NCBI RefSeq assembly: GCF_900102725.1
Contig: NZ_FNJW01000008.1
Coordinates: 434,001 to 498,000, forward strand
From: Carnobacterium viridans
GTDB taxonomy: Bacteria > Bacillota > Bacilli > Lactobacillales > Carnobacteriaceae
Reading direction: 5' to 3'
Length of the DNA stretch: 64,000 bases
Shown here: in pieces, positions 28,316 through 34,730 of the stretch
Numbering within the stretch: position 1 is the first letter of the stretch
How the letters are laid out: every line of letters starts with the position of its first letter
Position numbers and translations under genes: made by a program
The notes under the pieces: generated by a model
The model's database searches: none
Seen by the model: only the letters and a program-made list of their open reading frames with translations
What the model was told of the DNA's origin: nothing

Positions 28316-28660
28316 TTATTCTATTTCACTAGATACAAATTCTTCGATATCTTTAAAGTTAACAATGGTTTTGCTTTCCATTATGTCCTTCATTTTATGA
28401 GAAGAATTATCCCAATAGATTTCTACAACGGCACTATTATTTAATAATTTAATAATTGTTCCGGCCATTTTTTCATCTCGGAATGAAAAGATAATTCTAT
28501 CTCCTACATCTGGTCTAAATGAAGCTTTTATTTCGTCAATTATAACGATTGCTTCGTCATATGGTACGCCTAAAAGGGTGGCAATTCTTGATTTGCTGGC
28601 ACCTTTTCGAAGTTCAACTTCAACTAAAGATTGAATTTCTTCGGTAATAACTTTCCCCAT
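28316..28660 (-). CDS. DUF2187-like (YkvS-type) protein with N-terminal helix-turn-helix-like region
   Basis: 114 residues. The C-terminal half, RPDVGDRIIFSFRDEKMAGTIIKLLNNSAVVEI, matches the beta-barrel DUF2187 style (KOW/SH3-like, as in YkvS). The first 47 residues, EEIQSLVEVELRKGASKSRIATLLGVPYDEAIVIIDEI, look like a helix-turn-helix, which is not part of usual short YkvS proteins. Role unknown; RNA or DNA binding is a guess. AGGGGA-type ribosome site upstream. Single gene. Confidence 0.65.
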   Translation of the reverse strand: MGKVITEEIQSLVEVELRKGASKSRIATLLGVPYDEAIVIIDEIKASFRPDVGDRIIFSFRDEKMAGTIIKLLNNSAVVEIYWDNSSHKMKDIMESKTIVNFKDIEEFVSSEIE

Positions 28661-28836
28661 GTAAATCCCCTCATTTCTTTGGTTCTTAATTTGAGCGTAT
28701 TCCAGTAAATTGTTCTGCTAAAAATGATTATACCATATTTCAGCAATAAAATGAAGCACTAGTACGCAAGAGTCTTTACATTTGATAGTACCCCTTGAAA
28801 ATTCTATTCTAGTTTTGCGTTAGTAACCTGCTATTT

Positions 28837-29274
28837 TTATTTAAATGAACTAGCATGGTATCCTACTTTTTTTAATAATTCAGTTAAAGTAGTTAGTTCT
28901 TCTTCATTGAGCACATCAAACATACTAGAAATCAACTCTTCGTGTTTTGGAAAAGCATTTTCCATAAAAGCAGTTCCTTTTTCAGATATGGCAATGTTTG
29001 TTACACGTCGATCTTTGGCTGAAGGACAGCGTTGTATAAAACCTTTATTTTCTAACTTGTCTACAACATACGTAATACTACTACTGGCTAATAATATTTT
29101 TTTTCCAATATATTGAATTGGCTGATCTCCTTTACTATAAAGAAGCTCCAAAACTGAAAATTCGGTCGGATTTAATCCATATTTTATCATATCTTTTTTT
29201 ATAACATCTAGAACACTTGAAGAAGATTTTAACAATACGGTTAACGCTTTTAGTGCTTTAGTTGAGTCTTCCAT
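28837..29274 (-). CDS. MarR-family transcriptional regulator
   Basis: 145 residues with the winged-helix core NPTEFSVLELLYSKGDQPIQYIGKKILLASSSITYVVDKLENKGFIQRCPSAKDRRVTNIAISEKG (about 33-97). Resembles the HTH regulators found next to NAD(P)H/FMN reductases and oxidoreductases in lactic acid bacteria; the nearest such gene is at 30290-30856, beyond the two predicted RNAs. It contains one Cys (in RCPSAKDR), a place where some redox-sensing MarR proteins carry the sensor, which is only suggestive. AAGGTGA ribosome site. Confidence 0.85.
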   Translation of the reverse strand: MEDSTKALKALTVLLKSSSSVLDVIKKDMIKYGLNPTEFSVLELLYSKGDQPIQYIGKKILLASSSITYVVDKLENKGFIQRCPSAKDRRVTNIAISEKGTAFMENAFPKHEELISSMFDVLNEEELTTLTELLKKVGYHASSFK

Positions 29275-29332
29275 TTTATCGGATCACCTTCCATTTTGAA
29301 CTTATCTTTAAATACTTTTATTAGGACTAGAA

Positions 29333-29352
29333 TTATCTTTAATTCGAGATAA
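29333..29352. promoter_or_regulatory. Inverted repeat, candidate operator of the MarR gene
   Basis: TTATCT-N8-AGATAA lies immediately downstream of and touches the -10 of the MarR promoter, the usual place of an autorepressor site. Confidence 0.45.
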
Positions 29353-29381
29353 ATATACCATTAAAAATATGGGATTGTCAA
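29352..29381 (-). promoter_or_regulatory. Promoter of the MarR-family gene
   Basis: Consensus TTGACA (29376-29381), an 18-base spacer and TATATT (29352-29357) on the minus strand, about 80 bases before the start codon. Confidence 0.65.
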
Positions 29382-29407
29382 TCTATATAGCTACACGTTG
29401 AGGGGTA

Positions 29408-29535
29408 GTTGGATAAAGGATTAAATACGACTAACAAAACGTTAACGTTTTGTTAGAGGCTTGAACGTCTGAAGACTATGGCTCTCCACAAGCACTTCCG
29501 TCTACTCCAGAAGAAATTTTATTTTATCCACCAAC
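29408..29535. repeat. Structured intergenic repeat, family 2, copy B (about 128 bp, short form)
   Basis: GTTGGATAAA at the left and TTTATCCACCAAC at the right form the terminal inverted repeat. Shares with copy A the blocks GTCTGAAGACTATG, GGCTCTCCACAAGC and CCAGAAGAAATTTTATTTT, and has its own perfect ACAAAACGTTAACGTTTTGT hairpin where copy A has an imperfect one. It lacks the long left arm and the 30-base middle of copy A. Confidence 0.7.
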
Positions 29536-29554
29536 ATCATTGGTTAAAGAACGT

Positions 29555-29593
29555 AAAAAAGAAGAACATCCTAGAAATCAGGACGTCCTTCTT
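29555..29593 (-). terminator. Terminator of ncRNA-2
   Basis: AAGAAGGACGTCCT pairs with AGGATGTTCTTCTT (two G-U pairs), loop GATTTCT, then TTTTTT on the minus strand. The T-run exists in the leftward direction. Confidence 0.8.
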
Positions 29594-29869
29594 AAATCTT
29601 ATAGCATGGTTCTAGTGAATCTCTGATATCAACTTCTACAAAGGTTGATCGTTTCAATTCATTTAAACTAGAACTACATGCTGATTATATTAGCGCTCAT
29701 TCATCTAGTATTTCTGATTGGTTTTCATTTAGAAAGGTCATACATTAGCAATCAACTAAATAAATGAGCTTGGACAAGATAGCTTTACTCGACTATTTGT
29801 CCTCGAAGCTACTTTCACTAGCTTCTATAAAGAGTGGCATGCTCTCTTTATATACATGTCTCTCTTTAC
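29555..29869 (-). ncRNA. Predicted structured RNA (ncRNA-2), about 315 nt
   Basis: No open frame lies here, yet the minus strand has a strong promoter, six consecutive hairpins and a terminator. In RNA order: ATAAAGAG/CTCTTTAT, GAAGCTA/TAGCTTC, GGACAA-ATAG/CTAT-TTGTCC, a 14-bp GCTCATTTATTTAG/CTAGATGAATGAGC stem with inner GATTG/CAATC, then AGTTCTAGT/ACTAGAAC extended by GCATG/CATGC, and the terminator. Boundaries are inferred from promoter and terminator. I cannot match it to tmRNA, RNase P, 6S, SRP or a riboswitch; class unknown. Confidence 0.6.
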
Positions 29870-29875
29870 ATATTG

Positions 29876-29904
29876 AATATACCATGTAAACGCTAACATG
29901 TCAA
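29876..29904 (-). promoter_or_regulatory. Promoter of ncRNA-2 with embedded cre site
   Basis: TTGACA (29899-29904), exactly 17 bases, TATATT (29876-29881). The spacer contains TGTTAGCGTTTACA, which fits the CcpA consensus TGWNANCGNTNWCA at every fixed position, so catabolite repression is predicted. Confidence 0.7.
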
Positions 29905-29912
29905 TTGATGAA

Positions 29913-29927
29913 GCCTAAAATTTAGGC
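29913..29927. promoter_or_regulatory. Perfect 15-bp palindrome upstream of ncRNA-2
   Basis: GCCTAAA-A-TTTAGGC lies 9 bases upstream of the ncRNA-2 -35 and just past the ncRNA-1 terminator. It could be an operator or a small extra hairpin. No regulator can be named. Confidence 0.4.
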
Positions 29928-29930
29928 AAT

Positions 29931-29961
29931 AAAAAGAGCCTCTTATTAGAGACTCTCTTTT
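29931..29961 (-). terminator. Terminator of ncRNA-1
   Basis: AAAAGAG-AGTCTCT...AGAGGCTCTTTT on the minus strand with loop AATA and trailing TTTTTATT. Confidence 0.75.
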
Positions 29962-30203
29962 CATTTTGTAGCTAGTTCCCATCTTTGCTTCTATTTTTCT
30001 ATACTTTAACTATTAAATTGTATTGTGCACATGAACTCTACTTCCTTCATGTGGGGTTTGGATACTTCAGTCTTGACTTATTCTATTTCAGGAACTTAGC
30101 CACTCTATGAAGTTGAGTTAATAGCAGTGAATCTACTATTAACTTTAGAGTCGATAATTCATTGACTCTAATAAAGAAGACATTGTACCTTGTCCTTCTT
30201 TAC
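29931..30203 (-). ncRNA. Predicted structured RNA (ncRNA-1), about 273 nt
   Basis: Same plan as ncRNA-2 and immediately upstream of it. Minus-strand hairpins in order: AAAGAAGGAC/GTCTTCTTT, a perfect TTAGAGTC/GACTCTAA, AGTTAATAGTA/TGCTATTAACT, ACTTCA/TGAAGT enclosing a larger loop, CACATGAA/TTCATGTG, a 70-base AT-rich single-stranded stretch, and the terminator. Both RNAs begin with TGTAAAGA. No frame longer than about 15 codons with a ribosome site was found. Identity unknown; a trans-acting sRNA is the simplest idea. Confidence 0.55.
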
Positions 30204-30209
30204 ACCATT

Positions 30210-30238
30210 ATATTAACAAGAAAACGCTTTAATTTCAA
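30210..30238 (-). promoter_or_regulatory. Promoter of ncRNA-1 with embedded cre-like site
   Basis: TTGAAA (30233-30238), 17 bases, TAATAT (30210-30215). The spacer holds ATTAAAGCGTTTTCT, one mismatch from the cre consensus WTGNAANCGNWNNCW and at the same position as in the ncRNA-2 promoter. Confidence 0.6.
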
Positions 30239-30289
30239 CTTTAAAGATTGGAAATTTACTATTTAAAAAGTATGAATTTGGACTCGGAT

Positions 30290-30856
30290 TTAGGCCTTAT
30301 TTCTTAAAGGTTGTAGCGCTGTTGACCATGCAACAACTTGGTCTAATAAAGTGTTTACTGAAGCTACATGCAAATCAGCTGGTTTGAATTCATTCATATT
30401 TACAAAATCAGTGAATAAAGACATTGCTGGGTGTGTACGAACGCTTGCAACTTGTAGTTCAGCTAAAACAACTCGTAAAGCCTCAGCAGCTCTTACTCCA
30501 CCAGATGAACCATAACTAACGATTCCTGCCGCTTTATTGTTCCATTCAGGATAAAGATAATCAATTGCATTTTTTAACGCCGATGTAATACCGTGATTGT
30601 ATTCAGGAGTAATAAAGACATAACCATCTAACTCAGCTATTTTTTTAGACCATGGAATGGCTTCTGGTGTAACATAGTTTTGACTATATGCTGCAGAAAT
30701 CGGTTCATTGTATAAAGGCAGATTGTATTCTGCAATGTCTACAATTTCATATTCTGCATCTCCGCGTTTGTCAGCTAATTCTTTTACCCATTGAGCGACT
30801 TGCAAGCTATTCCGTCCTGGACGCGTACTACCTGTAATGATTCCAATTTTTGTCAT
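30290..30856 (-). CDS. NADPH-dependent FMN reductase family protein
   Basis: Flavodoxin-like fold of 188 residues that reduces FMN or quinones/azo compounds with NAD(P)H. Seen: IGIITGSTRPGRNSLQVAQWV (phosphate loop), the FMN loop TPEYNHGITSALKNAIDYL, and SYGSSGGVRAAEALR. GGAGGAAG ribosome site. A promoter match TTGCCG-17-TATAGT lies at 30936-30964. Physiological substrate unknown; oxidative stress defence is plausible. Confidence 0.88.
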   Translation of the reverse strand: MTKIGIITGSTRPGRNSLQVAQWVKELADKRGDAEYEIVDIAEYNLPLYNEPISAAYSQNYVTPEAIPWSKKIAELDGYVFITPEYNHGITSALKNAIDYLYPEWNNKAAGIVSYGSSGGVRAAEALRVVLAELQVASVRTHPAMSLFTDFVNMNEFKPADLHVASVNTLLDQVVAWSTALQPLRNKA

Positions 30857-30935
30857 TTACTTCTTCCTCCTTGTTTTTTAGCTTAGCAGCTTACTTAGCA
30901 ATAAATCAATACAATTACTTTACTAACTTAAAGTG

Positions 30936-30964
30936 ACTATAGTACAAACTGTTTTATTCGGCAA
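30936..30964 (-). promoter_or_regulatory. Predicted promoter of the FMN reductase gene
   Basis: TTGCCG (30959-30964) and TATAGT (30936-30941) are 17 bases apart on the minus strand, about 80 bases before the start codon. Confidence 0.45.
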
Positions 30965-31027
30965 CTAATTTGATTTAATCGAAATCATTTTAGATGAATT
31001 ATTTTCTTCTTAATCCCTAAAGAACTA

Positions 31028-31704
31028 TTATAAATCTGAAGGAGTAATAATACCTAAAGGAGATTCTGATACTTTACCGTTTTCTGTTATAAGTAAAGCA
31101 TCCAAACGTCGATCATTTTTTAATAGATCTGCCGCAATCTCAACAGACATATTTTTTTTGATAAATAAATAATTATTTTTTCTTGTATCTTCTAAAACAA
31201 TCTCTTCCACCATCGTTTTTTTCAAATAAATCGTTTCGTCTTCTAATTGATTCGCTAGCCACAATGTAATTCCTTTTCCGTTAATAAACCAATCAATTTC
31301 TTGTCTTTATACACCGGAAAATGAGTGAATTTTCTTTCACTAATGGTTTTTAACACTTGTGTAAATAAATTATCGAAATTAAACTGAACGACATCACGTT
31401 TAAATAATGGATAAACTTTTTCAGGACTTTTTATTTCATCTTCAATTTGTTCAATGTGTTTGACTACTTTATCTGTCGGTTGAGCAATATAACTATTTGG
31501 AATTAATTTTTTGTGTACCATAACATTTCTAAGATCGGCAAAAATTTGTAGATCATTCTTATATTTTTTTACGGCAGGATTGCGGTATTCATTTTCATCT
31601 AATAAACGGTAAAAAGGCTTTTTATATTCTTTTTCATTATCTGAAAAGCTTAAGAAATTATGGATACGATTAAAACTCGCAATAAAGCGTTCTGCATTAT
31701 TCAT
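31028..31704 (-). pseudogene. CBS-domain protein gene broken by a one-base deletion
   Basis: Two frames form one protein of about 225 residues. The first (31255-31704) has an N-terminal helical region (NNAERFIASFNRIHNFLSF, DLRNVMVHKK, somewhat HEPN-like) and the first CBS motif (FTHFPVYKDKKLIGLLTE). It then stops at TAG 31255. The second frame continues from ENGITLWLANQLEDETIYL to the second CBS motif (ALLITENGKVSESPLGIITPSDL). Restoring one base in GAAAAGGAA near 31278-31286 rejoins them. CBS pairs bind adenine nucleotides. It may be a true pseudogene or a sequencing error. Confidence 0.75.
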
Positions 31705-31740
31705 TTTGTACTCCTCTCAGGATTTACTTACACGTTAAAT

Positions 31741-32304
31741 TTACTTTGAACTTTTTTGATACATGGTAAAGAATTCACGCCCATATAAGACAAATGAGAG
31801 TGTTAAGAAAAAACCAGTAATCAACATTAAGCTATTTGCAGTCGTTGCTTGGATACTAGGAAATGCCACTAAAAATGTCATACACGCATAGAATACTGCA
31901 GTAGATACTTTCCCAAACCATTTAGCACCATCAAGTTTCTTACCTTGTCGATAAAGTAAAAAATCATTTACAGCCATAAATAATTCTTTTGCTACAAACA
32001 AGGCAATAATGATCCACATTTTTTTATAGTGAACGAATAAACAAATAATGACGGCTATTTGAGTAAGCTTATCAGCAATCGGGTCGAGTAATTTTCCTAA
32101 TTCTGTGATTTGATTAAATTTTCGAGCAATGTATCCATCTAGTAAGTCCGTCAATCCTGAAAAAACAATGATTATTCCAGCAATATAATAATCGCCTATA
32201 CCTGTAGCTGTCAAGTACTGCACCATAAAGACTGGGATGAGCAATAGACGAACATACGATAAAATGTTGGGAAGAGTGAGAAAGTCTTTTGTTTGTAGTT
32301 TCAT
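31741..32304 (-). CDS. pgsA: CDP-diacylglycerol-glycerol-3-phosphate 3-phosphatidyltransferase
   Basis: Makes phosphatidylglycerol-phosphate, the committed step to phosphatidylglycerol and cardiolipin, in the membrane. The CDP-alcohol phosphotransferase motif DG-x2-AR-x8-G-x3-D-x3-D is visible in DGYIARKFNQITELGKLLDPIADK (about 49-72). Several membrane helices; 187 residues. GAGGTGATG ribosome site. In many Bacilli pgsA sits near cinA/recA; not so here. Confidence 0.93.
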   Translation of the reverse strand: MKLQTKDFLTLPNILSYVRLLLIPVFMVQYLTATGIGDYYIAGIIIVFSGLTDLLDGYIARKFNQITELGKLLDPIADKLTQIAVIICLFVHYKKMWIIIALFVAKELFMAVNDFLLYRQGKKLDGAKWFGKVSTAVFYACMTFLVAFPSIQATTANSLMLITGFFLTLSFVLYGREFFTMYQKSSK

Positions 32305-32420
32305 TTAACATCACCTCTCGCATAGCATAACTGCTTATGTATTATGTTAATCCTACCACTTTTATTGCTGCTTAGACCACTTTTATGAATGGTTTCAAAA
32401 AAAATTCTAGTCAATAAAAA

Positions 32421-32468
32421 TAAGAGCCTGATGAAATGCTCTATTTTTGCATTTCATCGGGCTCTTTT
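32421..32468 (-). terminator. Terminator of the single-domain lipoprotein gene
   Basis: AAGAGCCCGATGAAATG pairs with CATTTCATCAGGCTCTT, followed by ATTTTTATT on the minus strand. Confidence 0.85.
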
Positions 32469-32485
32469 GGTTTAAAAGCAGTATA

Positions 32486-33163
32486 CTATTTTTCTTCGAA
32501 ATCAAACTTGTCAATTGTGTAAACTAAATTATTGATATCAGAAGTACTGAAAAATGCATCTTCATTTTCAGGTGGAATATCTAAGTAAATCGGCATCGCA
32601 GTATCCGGTTCTAATACTCCAAAAGATTCTTCTGTTAGATAGAAAGGTGCTTTATCTAATATAACAGCGCCATCGACTGTACTAAAACTTATCGTGATAT
32701 TGATATTTGTCATGGCTACATCCATTCTGTTAACGATAATAAATATAGCTTGCATCCCTCCAGTTTCATCTAAATACATACCAGTGAAATGTATGGCTAC
32801 ATCATTTTCAATACCAATATCTTCTGATTCTGCCATTCTCATTTCTATTTCTTGTAATACAGAATCACTTTCAAGCGTTAAACCTTGGTCTAACTCCATT
32901 TTTTGAGGTACAAGTGGAATAGACATATCTGTAGTTGTTTCACCTGTTGCACTAGAATCTACCATAGATTCTTTTGTAGTAATAATACTTGATTGAGAAC
33001 TAGCAACTGCCGAAGACTCTGAGGACATTTCGGAACTCATCATACTTTCACTCGTTGCTATCGAACTTGCTTCACTAGAAGATGTTGTTTCGCTACCTCC
33101 CCCAATAAAATCACAACCTGCCAACAAAACAACTGCTCCAAAAAGCGTTATTATTTTTTTCAT
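32486..33163 (-). CDS. Predicted lipoprotein with one copy of an unknown domain
   Basis: About 225 residues. Signal peptide MKKIITLFGAVVLLAGC with lipobox LAGC, then a Ser/Met/Thr-rich linker (about 20-80), then a domain of roughly 140 residues: IPLVPQKMELDQGLTLESDSVLQEIE, IENDVAIHFTGMYLDETGGMQAIFIIVNR, SFGVLEPDTAMPIYLDIP, and a final IDKFDFEE. ATG at 33163 is chosen (GGGGAAGGA 8 bases upstream). It is followed by its paralogue's relative at 33226-34383, whose two domains are of the same kind. Function unknown; outer face of the membrane. Confidence 0.8.
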   Translation of the reverse strand: MKKIITLFGAVVLLAGCDFIGGGSETTSSSEASSIATSESMMSSEMSSESSAVASSQSSIITTKESMVDSSATGETTTDMSIPLVPQKMELDQGLTLESDSVLQEIEMRMAESEDIGIENDVAIHFTGMYLDETGGMQAIFIIVNRMDVAMTNINITISFSTVDGAVILDKAPFYLTEESFGVLEPDTAMPIYLDIPPENEDAFFSTSDINNLVYTIDKFDFEEK

Positions 33164-33225
33164 TTTAATCATCCTTCCCCTTTTTTAACCCTACTACCCT
33201 ATAGTACTAATTATTTCGAACTCTT

Positions 33226-34383
33226 TTACTCTTCAAAATTAAATTCATCCAACTTAATTGAAAGATTCTCATTTGTAATAGAAAAAAATAAATCTGTTTT
33301 CCCCTTTGGAACTGTCATCGTTAAAGGGAGAACGGTATTTGGTTTTAGCGGACCAAATATATCTTCTCTCAAAATAACAGCTTCTTTATCCCAAACCATT
33401 TCCCCATCTTTATTTCCGTAACTCAGTTGATAACGGATATTTTTCATCTCAATATCCGTTTTATTAATAACAAAAAAGTAAGCCGCTGTGTCTCCTTCAG
33501 TATTATCATACAATCCAGAATACATAACTGTCACATCATTATTAAATCCCATATCCGGATGTTCCGTTACGAGTTGTTGAAATTCAGCCATCAAGGGATT
33601 ATTATCAAACGTTTGACCATTGTCAGTGTTTTGTTTCGGAATGACAAGACTCAATTCATCTTTGCTTGTTTCAACAGCTGATTCCTCAGATTGGGTTGAT
33701 TGATCTGACTTACCAGCATGTGTATAATCAAATACGTGTATTTCTTCTACCAATTGACTTGTGTTCATCCCTTTTAAGAGTGCTTCCTTAGAGGAATCAA
33801 TCATTAGATACATTGGCATAACAGTGTTCGGTTCTAGCGTACCAAAACTATCTCCCTTTAATGTAAACGACTGCTTATCAAAAATCAATTCACTATCTGA
33901 TTTACCAAATGTGTACGTAAAATGAATATCTTTCATAGCGCTAGTTGTTCGATTGATAATAAAAAATATTCCTGCAAGATTGGGTGATTCCCCATATGTT
34001 TCTCCTGTATAGATAATAGTTACGTCATTTTCATAACCCATATTCGGATTTTCTTTTACATAATCCTCTAACATACCTAATGTAGCATCTGTTTCAACAG
34101 TTAACCCTTTACTGATTTCAGCATCTTGCGGAACTAAGGTTAATCCAATCGAACTCTTTTTATCCGTTGAATCTGATGAGGTTTGCTCGGACAGAAACTC
34201 TTCATTGTCTTCAACAGAGCTTTCAATTACAGCTGAATTTCCTCCACTAGAAGCAGTTGATTGAGTGCTTTCACTGCTTACAGAATTAGACATAATTTCT
34301 TCTGTTAATTTATCTGCCAATTGACCAACATCGCATCCAACCAAAACAACAACTAAAATGAGTAGAAATCCCAACTTTTTCAT
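33226..34383 (-). CDS. Predicted lipoprotein with two copies of the same unknown domain
   Basis: 385 residues. Signal peptide MKKLGFLLILVVVLVGC (lipobox LVGC), Ser/Thr-rich linker, then domain 1 (about 80-220: LTLVPQDAEISKGLTVETDATLG, NDVTIIYTGETY, GIFFIINRTTSAMKDIHFTYTFG, FGTLEPNTVMPMYL) and domain 2 (about 243-385: LSLVIPKQNTDNGQTFDNNPLM, NDVTVMYSGLYD, YFFVINKTDIEMKNIRYQLSYG, FGPLKPNTVLPLTM). Both end in a [VF]FDY or FNFEE strand. Lies directly upstream of its single-domain paralogue, 62 bases apart. I cannot name the domain. Confidence 0.8.
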   Translation of the reverse strand: MKKLGFLLILVVVLVGCDVGQLADKLTEEIMSNSVSSESTQSTASSGGNSAVIESSVEDNEEFLSEQTSSDSTDKKSSIGLTLVPQDAEISKGLTVETDATLGMLEDYVKENPNMGYENDVTIIYTGETYGESPNLAGIFFIINRTTSAMKDIHFTYTFGKSDSELIFDKQSFTLKGDSFGTLEPNTVMPMYLMIDSSKEALLKGMNTSQLVEEIHVFDYTHAGKSDQSTQSEESAVETSKDELSLVIPKQNTDNGQTFDNNPLMAEFQQLVTEHPDMGFNNDVTVMYSGLYDNTEGDTAAYFFVINKTDIEMKNIRYQLSYGNKDGEMVWDKEAVILREDIFGPLKPNTVLPLTMTVPKGKTDLFFSITNENLSIKLDEFNFEE

Positions 34384-34531
34384 TTTTTCTCTACTCCTTT
34401 CTTAAGTACCGAGTAGCATCAAGAAATGATTTTTAGCTAATTAACCTTTTCCTCCATTCTTTTTAAATTTTAAAGCTAACAGATGTGTATTTTTTATAAA
34501 TACCTCTTTGTAGACTTTTATGCTTAATTTT

Positions 34532-34559
34532 ATTGTATCCTATCTTTCTTTGATAACAA
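34532..34559 (-). promoter_or_regulatory. Predicted promoter of the lipoprotein pair
   Basis: TTGTTA (34554-34559), 16 bases, TACAAT (34532-34537) on the minus strand, leaving a leader of about 140 bases. This 347-base gap also has the DUF975 terminator and no gene; a 65-codon frame in it is not credible. Confidence 0.45.
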
Positions 34560-34620
34560 AAAGATATACTCCTAAATAGCATGATTATTTTCAGACTATT
34601 CAAACATTTTACTATTGAGC

Positions 34621-34677
34621 AAAAAAGACTAGCAAAGAAATGACTGTTCACAACATTCATTCCTTGCTAGTCTTTTA
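34621..34677 (-). terminator. Terminator of the DUF975 gene
   Basis: AAAAGACTAGCAAGGAATGA pairs across an AT-rich loop with TCATTTCTTTGCTAGTCTTT, then TTTTTT on the minus strand. Confidence 0.85.
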
Positions 34678-34730
34678 AATTTATCTTCAGGATGTTCTAT
34701 TTAAAATAAACCTGTTTAGTTAAGATTCTT

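Noticed and set aside
28069-28332. 87-codon frame across the family 2 repeat copy A
   Set aside because: It follows the two arms of a palindromic repeat, and its composition is explained by the hairpin sequence. A ribosome-site-like GGAGGAA upstream is part of the repeat arm.
28016-29535. CRISPR array or tracrRNA-like repeat cluster
   Set aside because: The repeats are long, few, unequally spaced and in both orientations; no cas gene is in the window.
29537-30240. A decayed coding gene in the 1-kb gap before the FMN reductase
   Set aside because: All six frames are densely closed, and the region is explained by promoters, paired stems and two terminators.
31255-31290. Programmed -1 ribosomal frameshift in the CBS gene
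   Set aside because: The site GAAAAGG is not a canonical slippery heptamer in this frame and no downstream stimulatory hairpin is evident. A one-base deletion is simpler.
34463-34660. 65-codon leftward frame in the DUF975/lipoprotein gap
   Set aside because: It overlaps a strong terminator and the lipoprotein promoter and has no ribosome site or protein-like composition.
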